Counted from the first letter of the stretch, positions 8,490-17,646 are shown. The stretch: DNA of 64,000 nt from Azospirillum formosense (GCF_040500525.1 NZ_CP159405.1:505001-569000), one strand, 5' to 3'. Notes: generated by a model not told the origin, from the letters alone. A program made the numbers and translations.

Positions 8490-10772
8490 TCAATGCGCGC
8501 CGTGGAAGGTGCGGCTGATGACGTCCATCTGCTGCTCGCGGGTCAGCTTGATGAAGTTCACCGCGTAGCCCGACACCCGGATGGTCAGCTGCGGGTACAG
8601 CTCCGGATGGTCCATGGCGTGGAGCAGCGTCTCGCGGTCGAAGACGTTCACGTTGATGTGGTGGCCGCCCTGGCCGAAATAGCCGTCCAGCATGCCCACC
8701 AGATTGGCCACCCGCTCACCCTCGGTCGGCCCCAGCGCGCCGGGCACGATCGTGAAGGTGTAGCTGATGCCGTCCTGGGCGTGGGCGTAGGGCAGCTTGG
8801 CCACCGACGCCATCGAGGCGATCGCCCCCTTGCGGTCGCGCCCGTGCATCGGGTTGGCCCCCGGCGCGAAGGGCTGGCCGGCCTTGCGCCCGTCCGGCGT
8901 GTTGCCCGTCTTCTTGCCGTAGACCACGTTCGAGGTGATCGTCAGCACCGACTGGGTGGGCACCGCGTCGCGGTAGGCCTTCTGCTTGCGCAGCAGGCCC
9001 ATGAAGGTCTCCACCAGCCACACCGCGATGCCGTCCACCCGGTCGTCGTTGTTGCCGAAGGCCGGGTAGTCGCCCTCGATGACGAAGTCGGTGGCAAGGC
9101 CGCGCTCGTCGCGGACCACTTTGACCGTGGCGTGCTTGATCGCCGACAGGCTGTCCGCGACCACGCTCAGGCCGGCGATGCCGCAGGCCATGGTGCGCAG
9201 CACGTCGCGGTCGTGCAGCGCCATCTCCAGCCGCTCGTACATGTACTTGTCATGCATGAAGTGGATGGCGTTGAGCGTGTTCATGTAGGCGCGGGCCAGC
9301 CACTCCATCATCGGCAGCAGGCGGGCGACCACCGTGTCGTGGTCGAGCACGTCGCCGGTGATCGGCGCGAAGGCCGGGCCGACCTGCTCGCCCGACACCT
9401 CGTCGCGGCCGCCGTTGATGGCGTAGAGCAGCGTCTTGGCGAGGTTGGCGCGGGCGCCGAAGAACTGCATCTGCTTGCCGATGCGCATGGCCGAGACGCA
9501 GCAGGCGATGCCGTAGTCGTCGCCCCAGTAGGGCCGCATCAGGTCGTCGTTCTCGTACTGCACCGAGCAGGTCTTGATGGAGGTCTCGGCGCAGAAGGCC
9601 TTGAAGCCCTCCGGCAGGCTCTCCGACCACAGCACCGTCAGGTTCGGCTCCGGCGCCGGCCCGAGATTCTGGAGCGTGTGCAGCATGCGGAAGCTGCCCT
9701 TGGTGACCAGCGTGCGCCCGTCGAGCGCCATGCCGCCGATGCACTCGGTCACCCAGGTCGGGTCGCCCGAGAAGAGCTGGTCGTATTCCGGCGTGCGCAG
9801 GAAGCGCACCATCCGCAGCTTGATGACGAACTGGTCGATCAGCTCCTGGGCGCCCGCCTCGTCCAGGCGGCCTTCACGCAGGTCGCGCTCGATGTAGACG
9901 TCGAGGAAGCTCGACACGCGGCCGAGCGACATGGCGGCACCATTGGCCTCCTTCACCGCCGCCAGATAGGCCAGATAGGTCCACTGCACCGCCTCGAAGG
10001 CGTTGGTCGCCGGGCGGGTCACGTCGAAGCCGTAGGACTTGGCCATCGTCACGAGATCGCGCAGCGCCCGGATCTGCTCGGTGATCTCCTCGCGCAGACG
10101 CAGCGTATGCTCGTCGATGCGGTCGACTTCCAGGCTCTTGTACTGGGCCTTCTTGTCCTCGATCAGGAAATCGGCGCCGTAGAGCGCCAGCCGGCGGTAG
10201 TCGCCGATGATGCGCCCGCGCCCGTAGGCGTCCGGCAGGCCGGTGATGACCCCCGACTTGCGGCAGCGCAGCATCTCTTCGGTGTAGACGTCGAAAACGC
10301 CGTCGTTGTGTGTCTTGCGCAGCGCCGGGAACACGTCGTCCAGCTTGGGCGAGGGCTTGAAGCCGTAGGCCTCCAGGCCCGTCTTGACCATCCGCCAGCC
10401 GCCGAAGGGCATGATCGCGCGCTTCAGCGGCTTGTCCGTCTGCAGCCCGACGATGACCTCAAACTCCCGGTCGATGTAGCCCGGCGCGTGGGCGGTGATC
10501 GAGCCGAAAACCTCCGTATCGGCGTCGAGCACGCCGCCCTTGGCCGCGCGCTCCTTCTTCAGCAGGGCGGTGACCTTGTCCCACAGGGCCTTGGTCCGTC
10601 CGGTCGGGCCGGTCAGGAAACGCTGGTCCCCGGCATAGGGGTGGACGTTGCGGACGATGAAGTCGCGGACGTTGACCTCTTGCTGCCAGACGCCCGGAAC
10701 GAAGCGGCGCCAGGGGCGCTCGGCTTGCTGCTCCAGAGTCTCGACGAGCCCGTCTCTCAGCAGGGTGTCCAT
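8490..10772 (-). CDS. pflB: Formate C-acetyltransferase (pyruvate formate-lyase)
   Basis: A 760-residue glycyl-radical enzyme: pyruvate + CoA to acetyl-CoA + formate, oxygen-sensitive. The paired active-site cysteines are Cys424-Cys425 in YGIACCVSAMR, and the radical glycine is Gly735 in RVSGYAVNF near the C-terminus, matching the classic PflB layout. ATG at 10772 is preceded by GAGGAG. Its activase (pflA) and formate channel (focA) lie 15 kb away behind pyk. The upstream region is shared divergently with hexR and holds a HexR-type box. Confidence 0.97.
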   Translation of the reverse strand: MDTLLRDGLVETLEQQAERPWRRFVPGVWQQEVNVRDFIVRNVHPYAGDQRFLTGPTGRTKALWDKVTALLKKERAAKGGVLDADTEVFGSITAHAPGYIDREFEVIVGLQTDKPLKRAIMPFGGWRMVKTGLEAYGFKPSPKLDDVFPALRKTHNDGVFDVYTEEMLRCRKSGVITGLPDAYGRGRIIGDYRRLALYGADFLIEDKKAQYKSLEVDRIDEHTLRLREEITEQIRALRDLVTMAKSYGFDVTRPATNAFEAVQWTYLAYLAAVKEANGAAMSLGRVSSFLDVYIERDLREGRLDEAGAQELIDQFVIKLRMVRFLRTPEYDQLFSGDPTWVTECIGGMALDGRTLVTKGSFRMLHTLQNLGPAPEPNLTVLWSESLPEGFKAFCAETSIKTCSVQYENDDLMRPYWGDDYGIACCVSAMRIGKQMQFFGARANLAKTLLYAINGGRDEVSGEQVGPAFAPITGDVLDHDTVVARLLPMMEWLARAYMNTLNAIHFMHDKYMYERLEMALHDRDVLRTMACGIAGLSVVADSLSAIKHATVKVVRDERGLATDFVIEGDYPAFGNNDDRVDGIAVWLVETFMGLLRKQKAYRDAVPTQSVLTITSNVVYGKKTGNTPDGRKAGQPFAPGANPMHGRDRKGAIASMASVAKLPYAHAQDGISYTFTIVPGALGPTEGERVANLVGMLDGYFGQGGHHINVNVFDRETLLHAMDHPELYPQLTIRVSGYAVNFIKLTREQQMDVISRTFHGAH

Positions 10773-10933
10773 GATGTCTCCTCACGAAAAGGCGTCTGGG
10801 CGGCACGCGCCGCGTCGCTGATCGACCCTGGAGGCCCCCCAGTGGAAGGGGTCGGAAGACCGCCGGTCCCGTTGCGGGAAGGGAGCGGCGGTATGGCAAC
10901 GGGCTGTGAAGCCGGCAGGGCCAAAAATCATTG

Positions 10934-10948
10934 TGTAGTTTTGCTACA
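10934..10948. promoter_or_regulatory. HexR-type operator (TGTAGTTTTGCTACA)
   Basis: Inverted repeat TGTAG-N5-CTACA, close to the known HexR site of proteobacteria (TGTARTNNNNYTACA-like). It lies 162 bases upstream of pflB and 198 upstream of hexR. HexR senses the Entner-Doudoroff intermediate KDPG in other bacteria, so pflB expression may follow sugar flux. Confidence 0.65.
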
Positions 10949-11089
10949 TAAACCGGAACGGCGAGGCGCGCAAGGCAAAAGCGGTTGATTTTCCACGTTC
11001 TTTGACGGGCGCACTGTGACGGAACGCCGCATCGTCGGCGGTCCCGATATGTGGGACAGCGCAGCCGATAGGGCCCTTCTATCGGCTCA

Positions 11090-11104
11090 TGTAGTTTTAC
11101 TATC
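11090..11104. promoter_or_regulatory. Imperfect second HexR-type box at hexR
   Basis: TGTAGTTTTACTATC repeats the first twelve bases of the upstream box with one change (G to A), but its right half is degraded. A separate GCTACA follows at 11108-11113. It lies 42 bases before the hexR start, fitting autoregulation. Confidence 0.45.
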
Positions 11105-11145
11105 CATGCTACAGTGGCGGACGGGCGGAACGGGGGAACAGGACG

Positions 11146-11982
11146 ATGCTGGCGAGGATCATGGCGGTGCGCGACGGGCTCCGTCCTTCGGAACGGAAGC
11201 TGGCGGACTGCGTGCTGGCCCAGCCGGGCGAGGTCATCACCCTGTCGATGGCCGACATGGCGGAACGCGCCGGAGTCAGCGAGCCGACCATCGCCCGCTT
11301 CTGCGGGGCGCTGGGCTGCAGCGGCTTCCGCGAGTTCAAGATCAAGCTGGCCCAGGACATCGCCGCCGGCATGCCCTTCATCGACCAGGAGGTCAGCCCG
11401 GACGACCGGGCGGCGGGCATCGCGGGCAAGGTGTTCGACCGCACCCTGGCGACCCTGATGCAGGTGCGCAACAACCTGTCGGCGGAGGCGGTCGACCGCG
11501 CCGCCGACCTGCTGGCCGGGGCGCGGCGGATCGAATTCTACGGCTCCGGCAACTCCGGCACGGTGGCGCAGGACATCCAGCGCCGTTTCTTCCGGCTGGG
11601 CACCCCCACGGTCGCCTACAGCGACGCCCACGTCTATTTCGTGTCGGCCCTGTCGCTGGCCCCCGGCGACGCGGTGGTCGCCGTGTCCAGTTCGGGCGGC
11701 ACCCGCGACATGCTGGAGGCCGTGCAGAACGCGTTGTCGTCCGGGGCCGCGGTTGTCGCCATCACCCGCTCCGGCTCGCCGCTGGCGCAGCTCGCCACGG
11801 TCAGCCTGCTCGCCGACGTCGCGGAAGACTTCGACATCCACTCGCCCATGACGTCGCGCATCAGCCATCTGGTCCTCGGCGACATACTGTCGATTGCCGT
11901 GGCGCTGCGCAAAGGCGACGCCCTGCGGGAGCGGCTGGAGCGCCACAGGCAGGCGCTCAGCCGCCACCCGCGGGAACCATAA
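11146..11982 (+). CDS. hexR: HexR-like RpiR family transcriptional regulator
   Basis: A 278-residue regulator with an N-terminal RpiR helix-turn-helix (about 1-77, core MAERAGVSEPTIARFCGALG) and a C-terminal SIS sugar-phosphate-binding domain (about 110-255, with IEFYGSGNSGTVAQD and VAVSSSGGTRDMLEAV). It resembles HexR along its whole length, including the GKVFDRTLATL and SPMTSRISHL segments. HexR represses central carbon genes and is released by KDPG. Boxes of the HexR type in its own promoter region support the name. ATG 11146 follows GGGGAACAGGA; ATG 11161 is possible. Confidence 0.85.
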   Translation: MLARIMAVRDGLRPSERKLADCVLAQPGEVITLSMADMAERAGVSEPTIARFCGALGCSGFREFKIKLAQDIAAGMPFIDQEVSPDDRAAGIAGKVFDRTLATLMQVRNNLSAEAVDRAADLLAGARRIEFYGSGNSGTVAQDIQRRFFRLGTPTVAYSDAHVYFVSALSLAPGDAVVAVSSSGGTRDMLEAVQNALSSGAAVVAITRSGSPLAQLATVSLLADVAEDFDIHSPMTSRISHLVLGDILSIAVALRKGDALRERLERHRQALSRHPREP

Positions 11983-12008
11983 ATACTAGTATATCAATTT
12001 GAGGGCAA
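11980..12008 (-). promoter_or_regulatory. Promoter-like sequence with palindromic operator (site 3), antisense to hexR
   Basis: On the minus strand: TTGCCC (12008-12003), a 17-base spacer, then TATTTA (11985-11980), with palindrome ATACTAGTAT at 11983-11992 in the spacer and -10 box. This is almost the same arrangement as the pyk promoter (24317-24346). It sits between the 3' ends of two convergent genes and would transcribe leftward through hexR in antisense. No minus-strand gene starts nearby. Confidence 0.45.
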
Positions 12009-12085
12009 GCCGCCTCGGCTGGTGGCGTGCGTCCTGTGCCGTTCTGCCGCAGACCCGCGTCGCGAAGAGGACCCCGCGCAGCGAA

Positions 12086-12118
12086 AAGGCCCGGCCCCGT
12101 TTTCCGGGACCGGGCCTT
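12086..12118 (-). terminator. Terminator of the RND efflux operon
   Basis: AAGGCCCGG at 12086-12094 pairs with CCGGGCCTT at 12110-12118. On the minus strand the hairpin is followed by TTTTCGC, fitting termination 25 bases after the pump gene. The other side is pyrimidine-rich and may also stop hexR transcripts. Confidence 0.7.
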
Positions 12119-12142
12119 CCGCTTCCAGCCTCAGCCGAACCG

Positions 12143-15100
12143 TCAGTCGCCGGCGTGCATCGGCTCGGCACCCTGCAGGGGGTGGGCGCCGGCGCGCTTG
12201 CTGCCGAACAGGCGGTAGACCGCGACGAAGAAGACCGGGACGAACAGGATCGCCAGCACGGTGGCGGAGATCATGCCGCCCATCACGCCCACGCCGATGG
12301 CGTTCTGGCTTTCCGAGCCGGCGCCGCTGCTGGTCGCCAGCGGCAGCACGCCCAGCACGAAGGCCAGCGAGGTCATGATGATCGGCCGCAGGCGCTGGCG
12401 GCACGCCTCGATGGCGGCGTCCTTCAGCTCCATGCCCTCGTCGTAGAGCGCCTTGGCGAACTCCACGATCAGGATGGCATTTTTCGCCGACAGGCCGATG
12501 GTCGTCAGCAGGCCGACCTGGAAGTAGACGTCGCTGGGCAGGCCGCGCAGCGTGGCGGCGAGCACGGCGCCGATGACGCCCAGCGGCACCACCAGGATGA
12601 CCGACACCGGCACCGACCAGCTCTCGTAGAGCGCCGCCAGACAGAGGAAGACGATCAGCATGGACAGGGCGTAGAGCGCCGGGGCCTGCGAGCCGCTCAA
12701 CCGCTCCTCGTAGGACAGGCCGGTCCATTCATAGCCGACGCCCGGCGGTAGCTTGGCCATCATCGCCTCCATCTCCTGCATCGCCTCGCCGGAGCTGATG
12801 CCCGGCGCCGCGGAGCCCTGGATGTTGAGCGACGACATGCCGTTGTAGCGCTCCAGCTTCGGCGAACCGTAGGTCCATTGCGCCGTGGTGAAGGCGGAGA
12901 AGGGCACCATCTGCCCCATGGCGTTGCGCACGAACCAGCGGTCGACGTCGCTCGGCTGCATGCGGTAGGGGGCGTCGGCCTGGAGATAGACGCGCTTCAC
13001 GCGCCCCCGGTCGATGAAGTCGTTGACGTAGGAGGATCCCCAGGCCGCCGTCAGGGTCGTGTTGATGTCGGTCAGCGACAGGCCGAGCGCGCTGGCCTTC
13101 TCGCGGTCGACGGTCAGCTTGAACTGCGGCGTGTCCTCCAGCCCGTTCGGGCGGACGCCGACCAGCTTGGGATTCTGCGCCGCCTGTCCCAGCAGCTGGT
13201 TGCGCGCCTGCATCAGCCGGTCGTGCCCGACGCCGCCGCGATCGACGAGCTGAAGGTCGAAGCCGGTGGCGTTGCCGAGCCCCGGAACCGAGGGCGGCAT
13301 GAAGGCGAAGACCACCGCGTCCTTGGCCTTGGACAGAGCGCCCATGGCGCGCCCGGCGATGGCCGTCGGCTTGCGGTCGGCGGACTCGCGCTCGCTCCAG
13401 TCGCGCAGGCGGACGAAGGCCATGCCGGCGTTCTGGCCGCGGCCGGCGAAGTTGAAGCCGGCGATGGTGAACAGGCCCTCGACGCTGTCCTTCTCGCTCT
13501 CCAGGAAATAGGTCTCGACCTGCTTGGTGGTTTCCAGCGTGCGCTCGATGCTGGCGTTCGGCGGGGCCGACCACAGCACGAACATGGTCCCGCGGTCCTC
13601 CTGCGGCAGGAAGGAGGAGGGCATCTGAAGGAACAGGTAGGCCAGACCGCCGACGATCAGCGCGTAGGCGATGCCGTAGCGCCCGAGCCGCGACACCGCC
13701 CCGCGCACGCCGCGCAGATAGACCCGGCTGCTGGCGTCGAAGCCGCGGTTGAACAGGCCGAAGAAGCCGCGCCTGGCCTGGCCGTGGCCCTTGGCCACGG
13801 GCTTCAGGATGGTGGCGCAGAGCGCCGGGGTCAGCACCAGGGCGACCAGCACCGACAGCGCCATCGCCGACACGATGGTCAGCGAGAACTGGCGGTAGAT
13901 GGCGCCGGCGGAGCCGCCGAAGAAGGCCATGGGGACGAACACGGCGGACAGCACCAGCGCGATGCCGATCAGCGCGCCGGTGATCTGGCCCATCGACTTG
14001 CGGGTCGCCTCGCGCGGGGGCAGCCCCTCCTCGCTCATCACGCGCTCGACGTTCTCCACCACCACGATGGCGTCGTCGACCAGCAGGCCGATGGCCAGCA
14101 CCATGCCGAACATGGTCAGCGTGTTGATCGAGAATCCGAACAGCGACAGCACGCCGAAGGTGCCGAGAAGCACCACGGGGACCGCGATGGTCGGGATCAG
14201 CGTCGCCCGGAAGTTCTGCAGGAACAGGTACATCACGACGAAGACGAGGATGATCGCCTCGATCAGCGTCTTGACGACCTCATGGATCGACAGCTCGACG
14301 AAGGGCGTCGTGTCGTAGGGGTAGATGACCTCCAGCCCCTCGGGGAAGAAGGCCGACAGCTCGGCGATGCGCGCCTTCACCGCCGCGGCGGTATCCAGCG
14401 CGTTGGCCCCGGTCGCCAGCTTGACGCCCAGGCCCGCCGCCGGCTTGCCGTTGTAGCGGGCGGTGATCTCGTAGGTTTCCTGGCCGATCTCGATGCGCGC
14501 GACGTCGCGCAGCCGCACCTGCCCGCCGTCGGGATTGACGCGCAGCAGGATGGCGCCGAACTCCTCCGGCGTCTGCATGCGCGACTGCGCCATGATGGTG
14601 GCGTTGATGCGCTGGCCGGGCACCGCCGGGGCGCCGCCGAGCTGGCCCGCCGAGACCTGCGCGTTCTCCGCCTTGATGGCGTTGGTGACGTCGATGGTGG
14701 TCAGCTGGTGGCTGTTCAGCGCGTCGGGGTCCAGCCAGATCCGCATGGCGTGCTGCGGGCCGAACACGGTGATGTCGCCCACGCCCTCGACGCGGCTGAT
14801 CGTGTCCTGGAGGTTGGAGGCCACATAGTCGGCGATGTCGCCCTGGGTCAGCCGCCCGTCGCTGGACACGAAGCCGGCGACCATGAGGAAGTCGTTGCCG
14901 GCCTTCGACACCTGGAGGCCGCGCTGCTGCACCTCCTGCGGCAGGAGCGGCACGGCGAGCTGGAGCTTGTTCTGCACCTGGACCTGGGCGATGTCCGGGT
15001 TGGCCTCCGGCTCGAAGGTCAGGGTGATGGTGACGTTGCCCGACGAATCGCTGTTCGACGACATGTAGCGGAAGTGGTCGAGCCCGGTCATCTTCTGCTC

Positions 15101-15295
15101 GATGACCTGGGTGACCGTGTCCTCCAGCGTCTTCGCGGACGCGCCGGGGTAGCTGGCGGTGATGGACACCGTCGGCGGGGCGATCTTCGGGTACTGCTCG
15201 ACGGGCAGGCCCAGGATCGCCAGACCGCCCGCCAGCATGATGACGATGGCGATGACCCAGGCGAAGACGGGCCGGTCGATGAAGAATTTCGACAT
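12143..15295 (-). CDS. RND multidrug efflux transporter, inner-membrane permease (HAE1/AcrB/MexB type)
   Basis: A 1050-residue proton-driven trimeric pump subunit. It starts MSKFFIDRPVFAWVIAIVIM, the standard first transmembrane helix, and has twelve predicted helices in two homologous halves with large periplasmic loops. The proton-relay Asp pair is in GLLVDDAIVVVENVERVM (about residue 407), and the second-half partner Lys is in GLSAKNAILIVEFAKALYDEG. The length matches AcrB/MexB. It lies 16 bases downstream of the adaptor gene. No outer-membrane TolC/OprM gene is present here, so the channel is supplied elsewhere. Confidence 0.95.
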   Translation of the reverse strand: MSKFFIDRPVFAWVIAIVIMLAGGLAILGLPVEQYPKIAPPTVSITASYPGASAKTLEDTVTQVIEQKMTGLDHFRYMSSNSDSSGNVTITLTFEPEANPDIAQVQVQNKLQLAVPLLPQEVQQRGLQVSKAGNDFLMVAGFVSSDGRLTQGDIADYVASNLQDTISRVEGVGDITVFGPQHAMRIWLDPDALNSHQLTTIDVTNAIKAENAQVSAGQLGGAPAVPGQRINATIMAQSRMQTPEEFGAILLRVNPDGGQVRLRDVARIEIGQETYEITARYNGKPAAGLGVKLATGANALDTAAAVKARIAELSAFFPEGLEVIYPYDTTPFVELSIHEVVKTLIEAIILVFVVMYLFLQNFRATLIPTIAVPVVLLGTFGVLSLFGFSINTLTMFGMVLAIGLLVDDAIVVVENVERVMSEEGLPPREATRKSMGQITGALIGIALVLSAVFVPMAFFGGSAGAIYRQFSLTIVSAMALSVLVALVLTPALCATILKPVAKGHGQARRGFFGLFNRGFDASSRVYLRGVRGAVSRLGRYGIAYALIVGGLAYLFLQMPSSFLPQEDRGTMFVLWSAPPNASIERTLETTKQVETYFLESEKDSVEGLFTIAGFNFAGRGQNAGMAFVRLRDWSERESADRKPTAIAGRAMGALSKAKDAVVFAFMPPSVPGLGNATGFDLQLVDRGGVGHDRLMQARNQLLGQAAQNPKLVGVRPNGLEDTPQFKLTVDREKASALGLSLTDINTTLTAAWGSSYVNDFIDRGRVKRVYLQADAPYRMQPSDVDRWFVRNAMGQMVPFSAFTTAQWTYGSPKLERYNGMSSLNIQGSAAPGISSGEAMQEMEAMMAKLPPGVGYEWTGLSYEERLSGSQAPALYALSMLIVFLCLAALYESWSVPVSVILVVPLGVIGAVLAATLRGLPSDVYFQVGLLTTIGLSAKNAILIVEFAKALYDEGMELKDAAIEACRQRLRPIIMTSLAFVLGVLPLATSSGAGSESQNAIGVGVMGGMISATVLAILFVPVFFVAVYRLFGSKRAGAHPLQGAEPMHAGD

Positions 15296-15311
15296 GGATC
15301 GGTCCTCGGTC

Positions 15312-16496
15312 TCAGCGCGCCTGCGGTCCGGGCAGGGCCGCCACGGCGGCCGGCGCCGGGACCGGCTTCACCTCGCCCCCCGGCTTCACCTTCTGCAGCC
15401 CCTCGACCACGATGCGCTCGCCCGCCTTCAGCCCGTCGGAGACCAGCCAGGCGTTGTTGATCGCCCGCTCGGTCTTGATGGTGCGCGGGTTGACCTTGTT
15501 GTCGTCGCCGACGACCCAGACGCGGGCCGAACCGTCCGGACCGCGCTGCACCGCCTCCTGCGGCACGGCCAGCGCGTTCTCGGCCACGCCCTGCTCGACG
15601 CGGGCGCGCACGAACAGGCCGGGCAGCAAATTCAGGTTCGGGTTCGGGAAGACCGCGCGGAGCTGGACGGAGCTGGTGCCCGGATCGACCGACACGTCGG
15701 AGAACTGAAGCTCGCCGCGCTGGGGATAGGGGGCCTCCGCCGCGTGCAGGAACAGCGAAACGGGGATCTTGCCGGGCTCGGCCGGGCGGATGCGCCCGCT
15801 CTCCATGTCCTGGCGGAGCTGCATCAGCTGCGAGGCGGTCTGGGTCACGTCCACATAGATCGGGTCGAGCTGCTGGACGGTGGCGAGCGCCATCGCCTGG
15901 TTGGCGGTGACCAGCGCGCCTTCCGTCACGGCGGACTTGCCGATGCGGCCCGAGATGGGGGCGAAGACCTTGGTGTAGTCCAGATTGATGCGCGCCAGAT
16001 TGTAGGCGGCCTTGGCGGCGGCGAGCTGCGCCTCGTTCTGCTTCAGCGCGGCCATTGCGTCGTCGTAGTCCTGCTTGCTGACGACGCTGCTGCGCACGAG
16101 GTCGCCGTAACGGGCGGCCTTGTTGCGGGCGGCCTGCAGGTTGGCCTCCGCCTTCTGGATGTCGGCCTGGGCGACGGCGAGGTTGGCCTCGTAGGTGGCC
16201 GGATCGATCTGGTAGAGCTGGTCGCCCGCCTTGACGTCGCTCCCCTCGGTGAAGAAGCGCTTCAGCACGATGCCGCTGACCTGCGGGCGGATCTCCGCCA
16301 CGCGGTAGGCCGCGGTGCGGCCCGGCAGTTCGGTGGTGACGGACAGGCTCTGCGGTTGGACGGTCGCCACCGCGACCTCCGCCGGTCCGGGCGCCGGCTG
16401 GCCCCCGGCGGCGTGCTTCTTGTCCTGGCAGGCGCCCAGCACCACGGTCAGGGAGGCGGCCACGGCAAGAGACAGAAATGCGTTCCTGTTGAACAT
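15312..16496 (-). CDS. RND efflux periplasmic adaptor (membrane fusion protein, lipoprotein)
   Basis: A 394-residue AcrA/MexA-type adaptor. The signal sequence ends in a lipobox, LGAC, with lipidated Cys at 23. Next come the lipoyl/barrel-sandwich halves (SGIVLKRFFTEGSDVKAGDQLYQID region and VFAPISGRIGKS region), an alpha hairpin of about 70 residues between them, and a C-terminal membrane-proximal domain. It joins the inner-membrane pump to an outer-membrane channel. ATG 16496 is preceded by GAGGAACGG. First gene of the pump operon, divergent from a TetR gene. Confidence 0.94.
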   Translation of the reverse strand: MFNRNAFLSLAVAASLTVVLGACQDKKHAAGGQPAPGPAEVAVATVQPQSLSVTTELPGRTAAYRVAEIRPQVSGIVLKRFFTEGSDVKAGDQLYQIDPATYEANLAVAQADIQKAEANLQAARNKAARYGDLVRSSVVSKQDYDDAMAALKQNEAQLAAAKAAYNLARINLDYTKVFAPISGRIGKSAVTEGALVTANQAMALATVQQLDPIYVDVTQTASQLMQLRQDMESGRIRPAEPGKIPVSLFLHAAEAPYPQRGELQFSDVSVDPGTSSVQLRAVFPNPNLNLLPGLFVRARVEQGVAENALAVPQEAVQRGPDGSARVWVVGDDNKVNPRTIKTERAINNAWLVSDGLKAGERIVVEGLQKVKPGGEVKPVPAPAAVAALPGPQAR

Positions 16497-16644
16497 CCGT
16501 TCCTCGTGAAAACGCCGTGATGCGGCGATGAAATGTCCTAATGAGTCGGGGCCGCTCCGCGTTCCGCCCTTCGTTCCAGGCCGGCCTCCGGGGCTGGCGG
16601 AACAGGACGGTGCGCGCGGACGGTGCGAAATGACCCCTTTATTC

Positions 16645-16670
16645 GTACTGTCTCATACAGTACACTGTAC
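16645..16670. promoter_or_regulatory. Overlapping TetR operators between pump operon and tetR
   Basis: Three overlapping inverted repeats: GTACTGT-N5-ACAGTAC (16645-16663), TACAGT-AC-ACTGTA (16656-16669) and GTACACTGTAC (16660-16670). This dense AT-rich symmetry in a 219-base divergent gap is what a TetR-type repressor of an efflux operon usually binds, probably as two dimers. Confidence 0.7.
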
Positions 16671-16715
16671 CGGACGATACATTCAGAACGACCGTTCGCG
16701 CAAGGGGGAACCGCA

Positions 16716-17426
16716 ATGCCCGACAAGGGGGCATCCACACCGCTCCAGGGCGGCATCGCCGGATTTGGCACCGGTGGACTGGGCACGGGCGGCTTCGACA
16801 CGCCCGGCTGCGGCCCGCGCGGACAGGCGCGCTGCCGGGCGCTGCTCGACGCCGCGGCGGCGCTGTTCGTGGAAAAGGGATTCGCGCTGACCTCGCTGTC
16901 CGACATCCTGCGGCAGGCCGGCGGATCGCGCACCACGCTCTACGAGCATTTCGGCGACAAGGAGGGGCTGTTCCGCGCGGTGATGGAGCGCCACTGCGAC
17001 CGCGTGCTGGAGGAGATGTCGGCCATGCGCGCCGCCGGACCGGCGGCGATGGCCGAGGGGCTGGAAGAGAATCTGTACCGCGTCGGCCTGCACGTCGCCG
17101 GCACGCTGACCATGCCGGAGACCACCGCCATCCTGCGCATCCTGGTGTCGGAGGGCGGGCGCATCCCCGACATCGCCCAGGCCTTCTTCCGGGTCGGCCC
17201 GGAGAAGACCATCGGCTGGCTTGCCGACTGTTTCCGCGAGCTGTCCGAGGCGGGCCGCCTGCGCATCGACGATCCGGAGGGGGCCGCCCACGCCTTCATC
17301 GGCATGGTGGTCGGCGATCTGCTGACCAAGCGGCTGATCCTTCCGGACGAGCCCGTCTCCATGGAGGAGCTGGAACGTTACGTCCGCCAGTCCGTGCGGT
17401 TGTTCCTTGCGGGGACGCGGCCCTGA
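16716..17426 (+). CDS. TetR family regulator of the divergent RND pump
   Basis: A 236-residue TetR/AcrR regulator. Residues 1-36 are a glycine-rich tail (repeated FGTGG/LGTGG). The helix-turn-helix is at about 58-85 (SDILRQAGGSRTTLYEHFGDKEGLF), followed by a helical ligand domain similar to AcrR C-terminal domains (ETTAILRILVSEGGRIPDIAQAFF). ATG 16716 has AAGGGGG nine bases upstream and lies after the operators; the frame is open further upstream but that part includes the operators. It is probably a drug-released repressor of the pump and of itself. Confidence 0.88.
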   Translation: MPDKGASTPLQGGIAGFGTGGLGTGGFDTPGCGPRGQARCRALLDAAAALFVEKGFALTSLSDILRQAGGSRTTLYEHFGDKEGLFRAVMERHCDRVLEEMSAMRAAGPAAMAEGLEENLYRVGLHVAGTLTMPETTAILRILVSEGGRIPDIAQAFFRVGPEKTIGWLADCFRELSEAGRLRIDDPEGAAHAFIGMVVGDLLTKRLILPDEPVSMEELERYVRQSVRLFLAGTRP

Positions 17427-17514
17427 GCGGGATCGGGAGCGGCGTATTGCCGTCTTGCCAGCGGGGGCGGCAACGGTCATAGCTCCCGCGAGGATGCGCG
17501 CGCTCGCTGTGGCG

Positions 17515-17620
17515 TTGCCCCCACCCCGGCCCTCCCCCGCTTCGCGGGAGAGGGTGACTTCCGCGAAGCGGCGGCAGTCCCCTCCCCTGCGAAACGGGGG
17601 AGGGTTAGGGAGGGGGCGAG
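17515..17620. repeat. Dispersed GC-rich palindromic repeat, copy R2
   Basis: A two-hairpin element of about 105 bases between the tandem TetR genes. It begins TTGCCCCCACCCCGGCCCTC, has CTTCCGCGAAGCGGCGGCAG in the middle and ends GGGTTAGGGAGGGGGC. It is the same element as R3 and R4 in inverted orientation. Confidence 0.75.
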
Positions 17621-17646
17621 GGCCGCCAGCGCAAGGAAAAAAACCG

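Larger units (their letters stand above)
10773..11145. promoter_or_regulatory. Divergent pflB-hexR control region
   Basis: This 373-base gap holds the HexR-type box at 10934-10948, an 8-base-pair inverted repeat GCCGATAG/CTATCGGC at 11064-11086, and an imperfect second box at 11090-11104. I see no convincing FNR/Anr site (TTGAT-N4-ATCAA) despite the oxygen-sensitive product of pflB. Confidence 0.5.

Noticed and set aside
8307..10988. Long plus-strand open frame opposite pflB
   Set aside because: Same reason: low-complexity translation, and pflB has intact catalytic motifs on the minus strand.
10773..11145. FNR/Anr site controlling pflB
   Set aside because: Only a half-like TTGAT was found (about 10985); no matching ATCAA at correct spacing.
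12878..15460. Long plus-strand open frame opposite the RND permease
   Set aside because: His/Arg/Gly-rich shadow translation, no ribosome site or motif; the permease is full length.
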